From Plasmodium brasilianum (lineage: Eukaryota > Apicomplexa > Aconoidasida > Haemosporida > Plasmodiidae), in assembly GCF_023973825.1 (NCBI RefSeq), contig NC_090116.1, forward strand, positions 789,501 through 853,500: a DNA stretch of 64,000 nt, written 5' to 3'. The position numbers and the translations under genes are program-made. The notes below the pieces were generated by a model. That model was not told the origin of the DNA, did not search any database, and worked only from the letters and a program-made list of their open reading frames with translations. Below are positions 1 through 14,900 of the stretch, piece by piece. Numbering within the stretch: position 1 is the first letter of the stretch; the number at the start of each line of letters is the position of its first letter.

Positions 1-778
1 AATTAAATTTCAAATAATCGTTTCTATATGGACTAGAGCTATTTGAATAATTTTGAGCGTTTTCCGATGCACTACTATTACTTAACACACCTTGGCCATA
101 TATATAGTTGTTAGAATTACCATAATCTAGATATTTCATTATATTAAAAGGATGAGCAGCATTTGCGTTTTGCATATTATGTTCCATTGTATTTATCTGC
201 GCGGAAAAGGGGTTATTAATATCATTATAAATTTTCTGAATGCTATTATAGACATTATTGTAATTCAGTACATTTGAATCTATGTATCCCATATTGTTTT
301 GTACTAGCATATTGTTACTTCCCATGTGCATATTTTTTGGATAGTTCAGAATACCACTGCTTGCCATAAATATATTTGCACCATTCGGACCGTTCATATT
401 ACCCGTACTCTGCACATTACTCACACTATTCGCACTGTTCACATCATTCGCACTATTCACACTGTTCACATCATTCGCATTGTTTGCACTACTCACATTA
501 CTCGCACAACTCACATTACTTACACTGTTCACATTACCTGCACTATTTGCATAAGTTTGCCTTGATATCTCATTACCGTAATTCCAATGTGCATGTTCCA
601 TATTTGTAATCCTTTCATTTTCATTTTTCATTTTTTCATAATTTTCTACATCTAAATTATTCAGATAAAGCTCATGTCTTGTTTCTGGAAGGTCTGAATC
701 ATTAATATTTGAATTAGACACGTTATTTGCAGTATTTACATTTAATATATTATTATTATTACTCTTGTCTCTATCCAT
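1..778 (-). CDS. Asn/Ser-rich hypothetical protein, N-terminal part (partial)
   Basis: An open frame starts at an ATG at 778-776 on the minus strand and stays open for 259 codons to the window edge, so the C-terminus is missing. I do not recognise the protein. It begins MDRDKSNNNNILNVN and is rich in Asn, Ser, Val and Ala. Residues about 90-125 form a degenerate short repeat of the type NVNSANDVNSA, visible in DNA at about 410-550 as cacat/cactg units. There is no signal peptide, membrane segment or recognisable domain in the visible part. The opposite-strand frames at 326-609 are shadows of this repeat. It could be the disordered N-terminus of a regulatory or RNA-binding protein; that is a guess. 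The gene is the left neighbour of an 11 kb gene-free, centromere-bearing stretch. Confidence 0.75.
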   Translation of the reverse strand, partial: MDRDKSNNNNILNVNTANNVSNSNINDSDLPETRHELYLNNLDVENYEKMKNENERITNMEHAHWNYGNEISRQTYANSAGNVNSVSNVSCASNVSSANNANDVNSVNSANDVNSANSVSNVQSTGNMNGPNGANIFMASSGILNYPKNMHMGSNNMLVQNNMGYIDSNVLNYNNVYNSIQKIYNDINNPFSAQINTMEHNMQNANAAHPFNIMKYLDYGNSNNYIYGQGVLSNSSASENAQNYSNSSSPYRNDYLKFN

Positions 779-3700
779 TTTTTACACTATATATGCATGA
801 TCTACACTTCTGATGACTGTAGACAACTGTTAATTAAAAAAATATAAAATAATAAAGTAAAATAGTAAGGTAAATAATAAAGCAAAAAAGTAAAATATTA
901 ATATAAAATAGTAAAATTAAATAAACTTATAAATAAAAATATTTTTATAGTATAGATGTGTATATATAAAACATTATAGAAGTAGAAATATACTTTAAAC
1001 GTTGCACTAGTACTTATATTTTTACACTCATAGTGTAATTAAAATACTAGTATATATTTTTTTCATATGTCTTTATTATCATTTAATATTTCTATTTGTG
1101 TTTCTATGTATATTTTCTTTTATACTTTTTTATTTTCTTTTTGGTATCTTTTTAATTATAGAGTGTTTTTACATAGTATATTAAAAAAAAAAATTTTTTT
1201 TTTTTTTTTCCTTTTTTTTTGTTTTTTCGTTTTTTCTATTTTTTTCGCTTTTTCTTATTTTTTTTCCCTTTTTCTTATTTTTTTTCCCTTTTTCTTATTT
1301 TTTTTCCCTTTTTATTATTTTATTTCCCTTTTTTTTATTTTTTTCCCTTTTTTAGTTTTTTGTTCCTTTTTTGTTTTTCCTTTTTTTTTTTTTTAAATTA
1401 TATGTATTCTTACTATAACAGACTACTGCTTATTAAAAAGAAAAAAAAAATTAAGAATTGTAATATTAAATAATTTCATAACAACATAGAATATTAATAT
1501 ACATTAAGAAGCACACGCACTACTTTTTTTGTTTGAATATCTCTAATAAACACCTAAAACAGCTTTCTTTTTTTTCCATGTACACATATACATGCATATA
1601 AGTAGGTATACAATAACATATATAAACGTATCCGTGTATATTTTATTTTTTTCACAAAAATTTTATAAGATTTGTATGCATATGTATATGTTTGTATGTA
1701 TGTATATTTGTATTCATGTATGTATTTACATATATATTTATGTATTATTTACGTATGTATAATGTAGGTCGATATATATGAACACATGAACATATAATAT
1801 TTATAACAAGTTCAATCATTTAAAAATAACTGCATGAAGCATAATATATATAAAAAATTAATTCAGTTTAAATTATGTTTTGTTATTTCTTTTTGTTTTC
1901 ATAAATTTTGGAATTATTGAAAATAAAAATTTGTTTTTAACTTTTAAAGTTTTTAAAATACTCGTCTTGTTTAACTTTGCACATTTAAAAATCATATTTT
2001 TATTTTTTTAACATTTTTTAAAATAATAATTTCCGGTATACAAATTATTTCAAAAATTTTTAAATTTATTTTACTTTTTTAAATTCTAAAATTAGACTTT
2101 TATAAAAAAAACAATTAAGATTTCTATCTCCTTCCAAATGAAAAAAAAAAAAAAAAAATGAAATTGATTTTAAAAAGTTACGTATGCCCCACTTGAATTT
2201 ACAAGTTTAGTCATTATTTTTCAGAACTACTTTCTTACTTGTAGATAGCATATTTTTAATTGTGAAAAAGTACATTTACCGCAAAAACTAGAAAATCCAT
2301 AATAGTAATTTTTGAGACATTTTCAAATTAACATACTTATAAAGAAAAAAATAAATTACTTATATAGCACTAGTATTTTATTTATTTTTTTTTTTCTTGC
2401 GTGTGTACAGCAAATGATTTCCTACACTATTTTTTTTTCTGTCATTCTTTCTTCCAAAAAATATTAAAATTGTAATATATGTCTTTGTATGTCATATATT
2501 ATAATTTTTTTATTTTTATTTTATATTTTTATTTTATTTTTGTTTAATATACTAGAAAGAATCCTGCAATACAATATTTAATTTTGTCATTTTCTTTTCA
2601 CATCAAGAATTATTTTTAATAGAACACCGTAAAGCTTTCTATAATTTTTATTTTACGACGTTTAACAAAGTAGCGACATTTGAACTTCCTTTTTAATATA
2701 GTATATATCAATTTAAAATTATATAATATTTCTCTTTTAGTAAACAAAAAAATTTATTTGTATTTTTCTATATATAGATACTATATTTTTCAGTTATATT
2801 TTCCTATTTTTTAATTAATACATACTGTAAAAAAATAAAAAAAAAAGTTATTTTTACGAGTAATTTTTTTTTAAAACACGTGTAATTAATTTATTGGAGA
2901 CAATTAAGATACTGAAAATAATTGTAAATAAAATATTATATCTTGCATTTAGGGTATTCTTAACTGCTAAAATGAAAATGTTTGTGAAAGTAGTTATAAT
3001 TTTTTTTTTTTTTTTTTTTTTTATTATTAATCTGTAAAATTTTATTAAAATTTTTTGTAAATACGGATTACTAGTAATATGTATCTACATTTGTATTGTT
3101 TGTTCATTGAACATATATTCCATATTCTTTTTAACCATTATATAGCATTTTTAAAATTTCCAAATTTCCGTTACATTTTCTTTTTTTCTTTTTCTTTTTT
3201 TTTTTATTGTTAAAATTTATATAACATAATTAGTTGATAATAAACACCGATTTTCTCTGTATTATTTTAAAACAAGTAATTAGTTCTATATAACAATTTT
3301 GTGACTTTCATATACGTTTACCTTAATTTTGTTCTTATTAATTTACGGTCATATACAAAAATAAACCTTATTAGTCAGGAAATAAATAAGATATAAAAAA
3401 AGTTAAAATAATATCTTTTCTTATTTAAAGGGACAATATATGAGCAGAAAAATAGTATTAAAAAATGTGTTTTATTTTATTCTTACATGAGAAGTATCAT
3501 AAGATGTATTCAAACATTTGAAGTTGCATACAAATGTGAAATATACTTATATTTTATATGTATTTTTAACAAAAATAATACTCAGGAGTACAGTAATACG
3601 ATTTCACTTGTAACATGTTTTTTCCTAAAATTAACAATATATGGAACCAAAACCCAAAAAAAAAAGAACAAAAAAAAGAATAGAAACAAAAACAGACGCA

Positions 3701-6700
3701 ACAACGAATCAAAATTTACAACTTTTCTTTTAATTTTATATAATTAATTCTCATTAACCAAAAAATATATGATATATATTACAATGCGTTGTTATGGTTA
3801 TTACTTATGTTCACCACAAAAGTTTGAACATATGATTTATTGTTTATATTAAAACACACGCTTGATATTATTGTTTCCTTAGAGAGAATACAAACAGTTT
3901 GTTCCATATTTTGTAATATAAGAAAATTTTTTAGTTACATTTTGTTTCTTTATTAATTTTTATAAAAGGAAAATACGCAATATTTATCACATTTACTAAT
4001 CGAGATACAGCTAATTACATAAGCATTTTATATGTATATATTTTTTGTTTTTTATCAAATATTGTTTTAAGTGATTTCAAGTTTAGTTGAAATAAAGAAT
4101 GCTATTCATGTATTTAACATATAAAACAATTCATTAATTTTTATAAAAAAAATTACAATAAATAAAATTAAAACTAATAATTTTACTTATTATTATACGT
4201 AAGACTGCATTTAATATGTATTATTTTTCTTTGAAAGTTAAAATAAACAATTAATTGGAAAAAATGGCATGCATAATGTATATAAACGTAATAACGGTTG
4301 TTATATTATATTAAAAGGTATTTATTAACATAATATATTTAATACACATTTTTTTATTAACTACATAGGAAAAAAAAACAAAAATATTAAAACTTACAAG
4401 AAGTATTAAACTTTTAAATGTATTCATAGAAATTCGGCAGTTATACTTTCTACATAGAGTGAGCATGAAACTTTAAATATTTATATAAATAAAAGATTAA
4501 GAACTTATTTAATTCCAAAGGAGATGATTTTTAAATGTTGTGTCTTGCATTTTTATATTTTCATTTGAATACATGCAGATGGATACTATGATTCAAAAGA
4601 AACTAATTGAAATTAATTAAAGTATAATTATTTCACTTTTTTTTTAAAAATGCTAAAGTTATTGTAAATGACTTGTAAAATAAAAGGCTATAAGAGGGCG
4701 TATATTTTCTACAAAGTAATCCCACCACATTGCGTAAAAACCTATTTAATGTTATATATTTATCAATAACGAAATATAAATATAATAAAGAATATCTGCA
4801 TGTAGAATACAATGAAAGTTAAACAAAAAAAAAAAAAGAAAAATTGACAGCCTTTTAAAAAAAATACGCTTGATCTTTCATCTGAAGAAGTGTTTAAATA
4901 TTTCTATATTTAATTTTTTCTAATTATTATGGAAAATTTTTATTGAGCGACTATTAAAAGGATGAAGAGCATGGAGCATTAGTTATCTTGAAAAAAAAAA
5001 TCGATTCAGTATAAATAGCTTATTAAAATTTGCATATTTTTTTTCTTATTTCTTGCACTAACTTTCATTTTTTTTTTAACATAATCTTGTATTTTCAAGA
5101 CATACAAAAAGTGCATGTGCAGTTATACGCTCGTTTTATTCCTAGCAAGAGAGTGTTAATATATTAACGAGACAAAAAATACGTACGATAAATTTTGATA
5201 AAATTTAAATAAACAAAAATTTGCAATATATTAATTGTTAAGATGTACTTTTTGAAAAGAAGTACAATATAGATAGAGACTAAAGTTCACAAAACGTACT
5301 GTACGCACATGTAAACGACGGATATTATATTACTAGAATCCTAATCTATATAGACACATATTATATATCGGTATTTGCGAATTTTCGTCTGCATAAAGCA
5401 AAATTGAAAATTTTTTTGCAATAAAAGTTTAATGATAATATTAGAAAAGAAATTACTAATCCTATATAATTTTTTTTTTTTAAATAGAAAAAACAAAAGG
5501 TAATGAAAAAAAATTCTAAGAATAACGAGAAATGCTTTTTCTCCTCTCTAAAAGCTTAAAAGCTTTGTTTTTTAATTAATTTATGCCTAATTCATTTTTG
5601 GATTTATGTTTAATCTCTCATTCCTTTATCAAAAACTATAAAAATTAATGTTATAGAGACAATAGAATATATAACTATGATCTTAGTATTATGTCATATA
5701 ATTTATTTTTTTATGTTTTTCATTATGTGCACGCTTTCATGATAAAATTAGAAAGTATAGAAATTTAATTACTACGAAAAAGGAGATTTTTATAGTTTTT
5801 ATTGATCGTGAAAAAATTATTTAAATTATAATTTTGTATATTTTTAAATGTTTCCTTTTCAAAGCTCACTCTAAAATTAATTATGCTGCACCTTATAAAA
5901 AAGCATATTTATAAAACCATATATGCCTTACAATAGAGAAATCATCTTTAATATCATTTTGAAAAATAATTCCATTCTCAGAATGTGCAAAAAAATTCAA
6001 CATTAAAAAAATGTTATTTTAGTAATACTTACATTTGCTTATTAATTTTTTTCCCATATTTTAAACATTAATAGGAACATTAAATAACACTTTTTAGTAA
6101 CAATAAAGTTTAATAAAATATTTATATATTCTTTACATTCTTCCGAAAAATGTAGTAAGCAAAAAAAAAAAATAACCCTATTTTCCTTTTAAAATAAAAT
6201 TATTACTAAAAAAATGTTCTATAGATAATATTAATTAGAAGTTTAACCATCAATTTAATGTTCAGAATGGTGTAAATTTTAAGTTTTGATTTTTTTAGTA
6301 ATTGCTTACATTATTTTTTTTTTATTCTAACTCCATACTAAAAGAGTATTTTATATGACTCCATTACAAGGAATATTTAACTTTTTTTTTTAAGAATAAT
6401 TATGTGCGGGGACATTTAATAAAAATAAAAAGTTTATTATTTTTTATAGTAGCTGAAATTATGAAGTACATCTTTTTAAAACAAGTAATAAAATGTCACA
6501 TATACCTACTACTAAATATTTTTTCTGCATACTGCATCATTAATGTTCACAGGAATATATGAATGCTCAAAATGTATATTTTTTATTTTTTAGAATTTAT
6601 AATAATTAAATCTTAAATTTTATTAAAACATTACAAATAAAGGTGTATTATGCTAGTGTTAAACTCTATCAAATCCGTGGAAGTACATGAATACACGAAC

Positions 6701-8700
6701 TTCTATTTATGTAGTTCTTATGAACAGAAAATTGTAAGGTATATATTTTACGACTTTTTTACTAATTTTAAAATATTTAAAGATGTTCAATATAATACAC
6801 AAATTTTATAAACGCAACCTAAATAAAAAAAAAAATAGATCCAGGAAATGGTAGAATTTACAGAACAACATTACATATATTTTATACTTGATAAATATAC
6901 ATAATTGCTCTCAAGTATATATTTTATTTTGGGCTTCTATATCGAATATTGAACTTATGAATTTATTAAATTCAATTTTAGAAAAATGTAAATTTTGAAA
7001 ATTATGTTTGATTTATGCTATATATTCTTAGGTATTTTGTTTTGAATCATTACTAATATGTAAATGAAAAGCTTAAACTGTGAAAATGCAATTATTGTAT
7101 TAAAAATTAAAGAGGAAATTAGCAATTTTTTCTATTTTGAGTTAATGGGTTTCAATAAATAGAAGATCGAGGTTTATATAATTTAGACATTATTTCTATT
7201 ATTTTACTTAGTGTTTTTAGAACTTAGTAGTTATAACAAGGAATTAATTATATATATAACCATTTTTAAGGAAATTTTGTTCAAAATTCTTTCAGAGTTC
7301 CAAGGTAATATATCAAAGCTATCTCATTTATTTTCTTTTTATTTAATCTTGTTACTCAAGGAAAAAAAACAAAAATACTGACTCTATAAATAGTTTAAAA
7401 GACGTACGTATTTTCATAAATACGTATGTCTAATACTTTCATTCGTAATTTTATTTTTTGTTATTATAAATGGAACTGTAATTCTTTCTAAAATTCTGTA
7501 GTTTTTTAGGGAAACAATATTTTACATGTACCACTGAGCGTAAAGGAAAAAAAATATTTTAGAAATGGTACTACATTTCATATAACATTTGTCCTAATTA
7601 AGCGACAAAACCAAAAATATGAATAATTTTCTAATATTATTTATTTTAAATACATTTACTTTTTACCTTATATATATAATATAAATTACAATGCTACTTT
7701 ATTTAAGTCATTCTTTTTTTAAATATATTTATTCAAAGGAATGTTTAAAAAAAGTTTATAATTTTTCTATATATTTGAATATTATTCCACATCATTCTTT
7801 CATATTTAGCATAGCAGAAAATTCTAAAAATTATTTTGATTTAATAATGTTATCAGTTAATATTTAGAAACAATCTCTTTATAGTTAAAACGTTTTTTAC
7901 ATTACACTATAAATTTGCAATAGGTTTAATATTTGTTTATGGTATTATATTGCTCTTTTCGTTTTCCATATAAATAAAATGAAAAAATATAAAAAACTAC
8001 CAAAATATAAACCCTCCTACATTTGTTTTTCCTTTTTGGTTTATTAAGAATGAAATACAAAACTTGCATTTAAAGTAAGGTAAAGTACCTTTGAAAGGTG
8101 TACTGTTATACATTAATGTAATATATAATATTTATGGACATAGTGAGAGTCATTTGTTTGAAACGTTATTTCAGAAAAAACTTTATTTTTCCTTTTAAAA
8201 AAAATATTCTTGCATAATTGTAGTATAATAAAAATTTTCCTATTTGTATAGTGTGAATGAACAGAAAATGTTATATTTTATGTTATAGTTTTGTACACTT
8301 TTACTTTGAATAATAATTCCATTACTATGTATATATTAATGAAAAGAATAAGCATCTTAATTACCCTTTCTCAAAAGATAAAATAAAATTTTAAAATATT
8401 TTAAAGAAAATAGCTACATAAAAAATGAATTATTTCACATTATTTATATTTTATTATTAGAAGATTTTAAAGTGTTCTTAATAAAATTAAAAAGAATATT
8501 GTAACAATATTGAATTTAAATGTATCATTTAATATTTTATGATGAATTAATTTTTTTTCCCAACATTTTCAAAGTTTATAATGTGATGAATACTCTTCAA
8601 ATGGTAGAGATCATTAACACATTAAATAATATATATATTACTTTCATGTTATGATCTTCAAAGTTGTATTATTTTGAATGATTTAATATCAATATATGAA
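779..8700. other. Long gene-free pericentromeric flank
   Basis: Almost 8 kb with no convincing exon on either strand. The part nearest the left gene (about 840-1800) looks like ordinary Plasmodium promoter DNA, with a T-rich imperfect 21-bp repeat at about 1190-1400 and (TGTA)n around 1675-1800. From about 2 kb to 8.7 kb the texture changes: fewer (TA)n or long homopolymer microsatellites, scattered G and C, stops in every frame at short intervals. The longest frame (3487-3747) encodes an unconvincing lysine/asparagine-rich peptide. This could be spacer DNA beside the centromere or very old decayed sequence. Confidence 0.6.
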
Positions 8701-11165
8701 TCAAAAAACATTAAACAAAATATAAAGGAAACACATATATATGTTAAATTATATTTATTTTTTTTTTTATTGTTGTAATGGTCTTTTTCAAAATACATAA
8801 TAAAATATTTACATATAAACATAATTGAAAAAATTTTATTGTTAATTTAAAAATTCTTAATATAGTAAGATAGATAAAAAAAAAAATAATAAATAAATAA
8901 ATAAAATATTAAATGGCTCTATAATTTATTTAATTTATATATTTTTTTTATTGAAATTAATTTAACAAATAAATAAATATAAATATATATAGTTCTTTTC
9001 CATTTATAAATTATTACAATAAATTATTAATATTAACTAAGAAAATATACTTTTTATTATTATAAAAATATGCAATATAATAATTAATTAATTTACTATA
9101 ATAATTTGTAATTAACTATTTTTTTTTTTTATTATATTAATTATTATATGTATAATTCTAATTTATAAAAAATATTAATTCACATAATTGTTAAAATATT
9201 ATAATTTAATTATAATACATTAAGTATTAAAAATAAAAAAAAAAATTATTAGTATATTTAAATAATTTAAATAAATAAATATATATAATTGTTTATAATA
9301 CTATTTAATTAAATAATATATATATTATTAAATCTTATTAAAAATAATTTAATTAATTTAATAATATATTTATTGTGCAATTAAAAATATATAATAAATA
9401 TATTTTAAATTTTATTGATTAATTTATTTTTTTTATTTATTAAATTGTTATTAAATATTTTTAACTAAGATATTAAATTGATCATTTATAAATACAAAAA
9501 AAAAAAAAATTAAATGAATATAGTAATTGTATAGTTTTTAAACATTTAATTAATATTCATTCAATTATTATATATAATTTAATTACATTATTTAATTTTG
9601 TAATTTGTTATTTATTTTTAATAAATTATTTTAATTATTATTATTTATATTAATATATTTAATTTAGTAATTATTATTATACTGTTTTATTTAAATATAT
9701 AATTTATGAATATATTATTTTAATTAATTATCATATTAAATTAAGTAATTATTAACATAAAATTTTAATTAATTATTAATGTAATACTAATTTATTCTAT
9801 TATATATTTATTAATATATTATATAATTATTATTTTAATTTAATTAATTATATGTATAATAATATTTTATTAATTTGTTTAATTATATAAATATTTTTAT
9901 TTTATATAATTAATATTATGTATTAATTTTATTATGTATTTAATATTATAATCCATTAAATAATTATATTCAAAAATTGAATTATGTTAATTAATAAATC
10001 ATAATTTTTGTTATCAATTAATTCAATTAATTATATATTTTTTTATTATATTAAATTAATTGACTATATATTTATCAATTTGATTGTATATTTGTTTAGT
10101 TATATATATATAAGTATTATTTTATTTTTTTATATTATTAAATTTTTTTTATTATTTAAATAATTTACAATTTTTAAAATTGATTGATTATATATTTTAT
10201 TATTTAATTAATTATATATTTAATATATAATATTTTTAATTAAATAATTAATTGATATTTTTTTAGTATATAATCAATATTTTAAATACAATTATTTTAA
10301 TAATATAATATATACATTTAGTTTATTATAATAAATAATGTTAAATTAATTAATATATATATATTTATTTATTATTATTTTATTTTATTTAAATATATAT
10401 TTATTTTTTATTATATTATTATTTTTATATAATTTTATTTATTATAATTTATTTTTATATAATAATGTTTATGTAAATTATATATTTATTATAATAATAT
10501 ATATTTAATATATATTATTTATTTTTATTTAATTATATAATTATTAATGTTAATATTATATATTTATTATTATTTATTTTATTCTTAATTAAATGACATG
10601 ATTGTCTTTTTAATAAAAATAATAAATAAATATAAATAATAAATTAACTAATAAAATATTTTTATTTATTATAAAAATAATTAATATTTTTCTATTTATA
10701 TAAATTTTATAATATTCTTTTTATTATTTAAATAAACATTTATTATACACAATTAATTATTTTATAGATATTAATTTATAATTATTTAATTATTTATTTT
10801 GTTATATTATGTATTTAATATATTTTAGTTTTACTTTATAATAATATATATTTGAATTATTTATTTTTGAACTTATTATGATTTATTTTTAATTATTATT
10901 TACTGAATTTATTTATAATTAATTGTTTTTTGATTAATAAATTATTATCTTTTTTTATTATTTAATATATTTATTATTTTATTGTTTATTTTTAATATAT
11001 TATTTTATTTTCATATTATTTTAAAAATTTAAACTTAAATTTTATGTAATTTATATTTACTTACTAATTAAATATATATATATATAATTCATTATATATA
11101 TTTTTGTTATTTCTACTATATTTTATTTTATATTTTATTATAAATTTATACTTAAATTTTTATTG
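8700..11165. other. Centromere-like AT-only domain
   Basis: About 2.4 kb composed nearly entirely of A and T, with many full 60-base lines containing only zero to three G or C. Short imperfect direct and inverted repeats of the form TTAATTAATTA and ATAATATATTTA recur irregularly, without a simple tandem unit. Regional Plasmodium centromeres are known to be 2-2.5 kb single-copy domains of more than 95% AT with imperfect internal repeats, one per chromosome, lying in a long gene-free interval. Size, composition, sharp edges and location all match. The limits are drawn by eye. Confidence 0.88.
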
Positions 11166-11917
11166 ACCTGTTATAATATATATAATTTTTCTGCGCAAAA
11201 AGAAACATAAAATTTACTGTGTTTACGCACATGAATTTTCAAGAATTTGTTATATTTTATCATAATCATAAATTCATCATTGTTGTTTTGTTTTTTATAT
11301 TTGTAAATATGTAATGTAGAATTATTATAATTACAATTTGAAACATATAAATGGTTTAACATTAAGTATTTTAATGCTTTTTAAATATGCCTTACTACCA
11401 TAAAATGGTTTAATACGTATAAGAAAAAAATACAAGTTATTAAATCGAGAAAGAAAATAATAAAAGGAACTTGTACAGAAATGTGAATTTAAAAATTAGT
11501 GCTTATATATATTATTAGGTCTAGCAACATGTAAAGATGTAACCTATTTCAAGAGTTAACATAGGAGAAAACTTATTTTGATGGACTCTTTATTTAACTA
11601 ACAGAAACAGAAGTTGTGATCTTAAAATAAAATATATAGTTATTTGCGTATTAAAAAAAACATTATTTTAAATGGGACATCACAGTAAAAAAAAGCAGCA
11701 AAATAAAATATCACTTTTAGAAAATTTAAAATAAGAAATTTATATGTCTATAGTTAAAAATGAAACATTAACTAATTATGTACCTGTAAAAAATGAAAAT
11801 GAACATAAAAAGAATATACACAATTTAGTTTTTTACTTTTTTTTTTTCATGTCTTTTCTATTATTATATAGTTCCCTATTTTCTTGAATATTTCTTATTA
11901 TCTTCTTTGCTATCTCT
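11166..11917. other. Intergenic, 3' side of the CRMP2-like gene
   Basis: Ordinary AT-rich spacer between the centromere-like core and the CRMP2 stop codon. An open frame at 11171-11362 (minus) is short, lysine/asparagine-rich and has no support as a gene. It presumably includes the 3' untranslated region of CRMP2. Confidence 0.5.
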
Positions 11918-14900
11918 TTAACCTTCTTTTTGATTTTCCTTTTCTTCATCATTATTTTTTGTATTTTCCATAGCTTTTTGCGTACAAAGATCTTTTTCTA
12001 TCTTTTCACTAAATTCTTTATATTCTGTTTTATCATCATTTTCTGTATTTTCTTTATTTCGTTTTTCATCCCTTTCTAAATCATTTCCCATTATATGTGT
12101 ATCATTATTTATTTCTTTAAAACTTAGCTCTATTAAATTTGTATCGAAAAGTTCTGAATCATTATTCAAAACTGTTTTATCATTAGAATTATGTTCATCT
12201 TCATAATAATTAATGTCTTTTAATCTTTGATAATTATCAATTAAATTATTTATTCTATCATTTAAAATTGATAATTCATTTTCTAATGTCCTATAATCAT
12301 ATGGATCGCCTAGAATTGCATCTTCAACATTTTTTCTAAATGTAAGTTTTTTTTTTTCACTTGCCTTTATAAGTATTTCATATAAAGATTGAAGCTGCTC
12401 AATTTTATTTTTAAGTTGAACATCTCGTTCAAATTGCACAATATTTTTTTTAGCAACAAACAATGAAAATAACTGCATAATTAATTTCTTATCTTTCATT
12501 TTAAATTTTGTAAATGACAACTGTAAGTCGGACAGAATTAATCCTGATCTTACAGCTTCTTCATCATATAAAAATTTAAAGTCAGTTATAAAATCTTCGT
12601 CATATTTTAGAACATTAATCAGCACTTCATAATCAGAAATTATAGTATGTTTATCCCCTTTATATATAATTCTTTTGATGTTACTTTGAATAATAAAGAA
12701 TTTTTTTGTAAATAAATTCAATATTTTTTTATGTCTCTCGAAAAATGTTCTTTTGTTTAATTCACATTCCTTAATTTTTATCCATTCATCTATATTTTTT
12801 GGATCTTTAGCTATTAATTTTAAAACTCCACTTTTTCCTTTTTTATGAAGAACTGTATTATCAATTATCGATAATCTTAACATAAATTCCATAAAATAGG
12901 AATGAAAAACGGTAAAGTTTAAATTCAACACACCAAAGTATATAAAATTTGATAAAACATGAAGAAAATAATTTTTTTCTTCGTTTGTCAACACATGATT
13001 CCTGAATAAAAGAGATCTATATTTTCTTGTAAATTGAATAGAATTGTTATGAGTATTAAAAGAAACTATAGGCTCTTTATAATATTTTTCTTCGGCAATT
13101 TTTGACATTTTATCAAATAATTTTCGTAAATATGGGAATTTAATCATTTTTTTTATGTGCCTTAAATTTTCGATATATGAATGACACAGAGACACCAAAA
13201 CTTTAGCAATAAATATAAAATTGAAAAATAACAAAAATAACAAAACATAAAAATTTGTAGTGGCAGTAGCATTAGACACAGTTAAAAACACAAATATCAT
13301 TAGAGTAATGGTCCAAGCAACCATACTATAAGTTTCTAATTTATTTAAAATATGATAATTTCTTGAGTCAAATGGCTGAAGTATCATCTGCAATGTAAGA
13401 AAAAGAGATGAAATTATAATAAACAACCACATAGTGGTACCAAATATTCTAGCTGTTTTAAATACAGGAACAGATGATATTAATAAAACTAAAATTTTTC
13501 TTAAAAATACAATTGATTCCCAATACCAAAATTGAAAATTAAAACCATTATTTAAGAATCCATATTTAAACAATATACTTTCAGAATGTAAATGTTTTCT
13601 ATTTTTATATAGCACTAAATAAGACATCAATGGAATTCCAATTCCCCATACTACTGTCCCTGTAATACCTAATATAAAAAATTTTGCATAACTTTTAGAT
13701 AAATCACACTTTACACTAGGTACGTAACTCATATATTGCTCTACAAATTTATCATTGTAGTAAATTGCCTTACAGTCTAACAACGTTAACATAGAATAAG
13801 TGGTTTTTGTATGAATAAAAAATAATAATGTGACATACATAGGAATCATGTCCTCAAGAAAATTTCTTATTCTTTTAAACTTTGAATCTCCAGGTATTGG
13901 AATATATCTGAATAACACTAAGGCTCTTTCAGATGGTAATTCGTGCATTATTTCTTCATACAATTGATTATGTCCTAATTCTTTAATTTTACCTATTACA
14001 TTTAATTTTATTTTTGTTTCATTCTTAACTTTAAACTTATAAATTTGTACAACAAGGAACATTAAAATTGTTAGTATTATAGCAAGTATAATGGGTTTAA
14101 AGGCATAATAAACCATTCCATAGAAATAAGCATCTGAATGTGATAAATTGAAATAACTTGTTAATATACAATATAAGCCATAATTTTTTTTTGCTTTTAA
14201 CAATCTTTTAACACTCTCAATTATGTAGTTAATATGAGATGAAAAATTAAGAGGGAAATATATTTCGCTTGTTCCCATAATATAAAAAATTTTCATACAA
14301 GAGAAATAATTCACCGCAATTTTAATAACAATAGAATGGACAGATTTTCTGTTAGCCCCTGTAAAGACATTTAAATATGCCATAATAACTGTAAATAATA
14401 GTACAAAAATATTAACGAAAATCATGTGCAGAATGTTCATTAAATTTCCACTGCATTTTATACATAAGTTTAATTTAGAAAAGTTATTTGTGTATCCTTT
14501 TTTACACTCCCCACATAGAAAGTTCGTCATAGATTCATGACATTTTTCATTATATAAACATGCTTCTTTAATTGGACATTCTACTATAAACCAATCAGCA
14601 TTGTATACATTTGTCTTTAGTTTATATAGTGCATAATTTTCTTTGGGAACAGGCATTATATGTTTAATTTTTGAAGAGTCTAAATAATTTTCGTTTTTTT
14701 TCATACTTAATATGCTTTCTTCTTCAAACCCACCTTCGCAATATGCTCCATCAGGACAGTTTAAGCAAATACCATTTTTGAAATAATAATTTTCTAAGCA
14801 AAAGCAATGTGTGTCATGCATTGTTCCAGGAAAACTAGTTGAATTTGGTTTACATTTTGATTCACAAGTAAAATCACCAATTATTGTCTTAAAAAAACCG

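Noticed and set aside
326..609. Two overlapping plus-strand frames (His/Thr- and Ser/His-rich repeats)
   Set aside because: They are antisense shadows of the Asn/Ser repeat in the minus-strand gene at 1-778.
1067..1473. Phe-rich plus-strand frames
   Set aside because: Produced by a T-rich 21-bp repeat with occasional C; no splice or start context and no normal composition.
3487..3747. 86-codon frame in the pericentromeric flank
   Set aside because: Ends in a Lys/Asn run, has no homology I can recall and no neighbouring exons; length is within chance for this composition.
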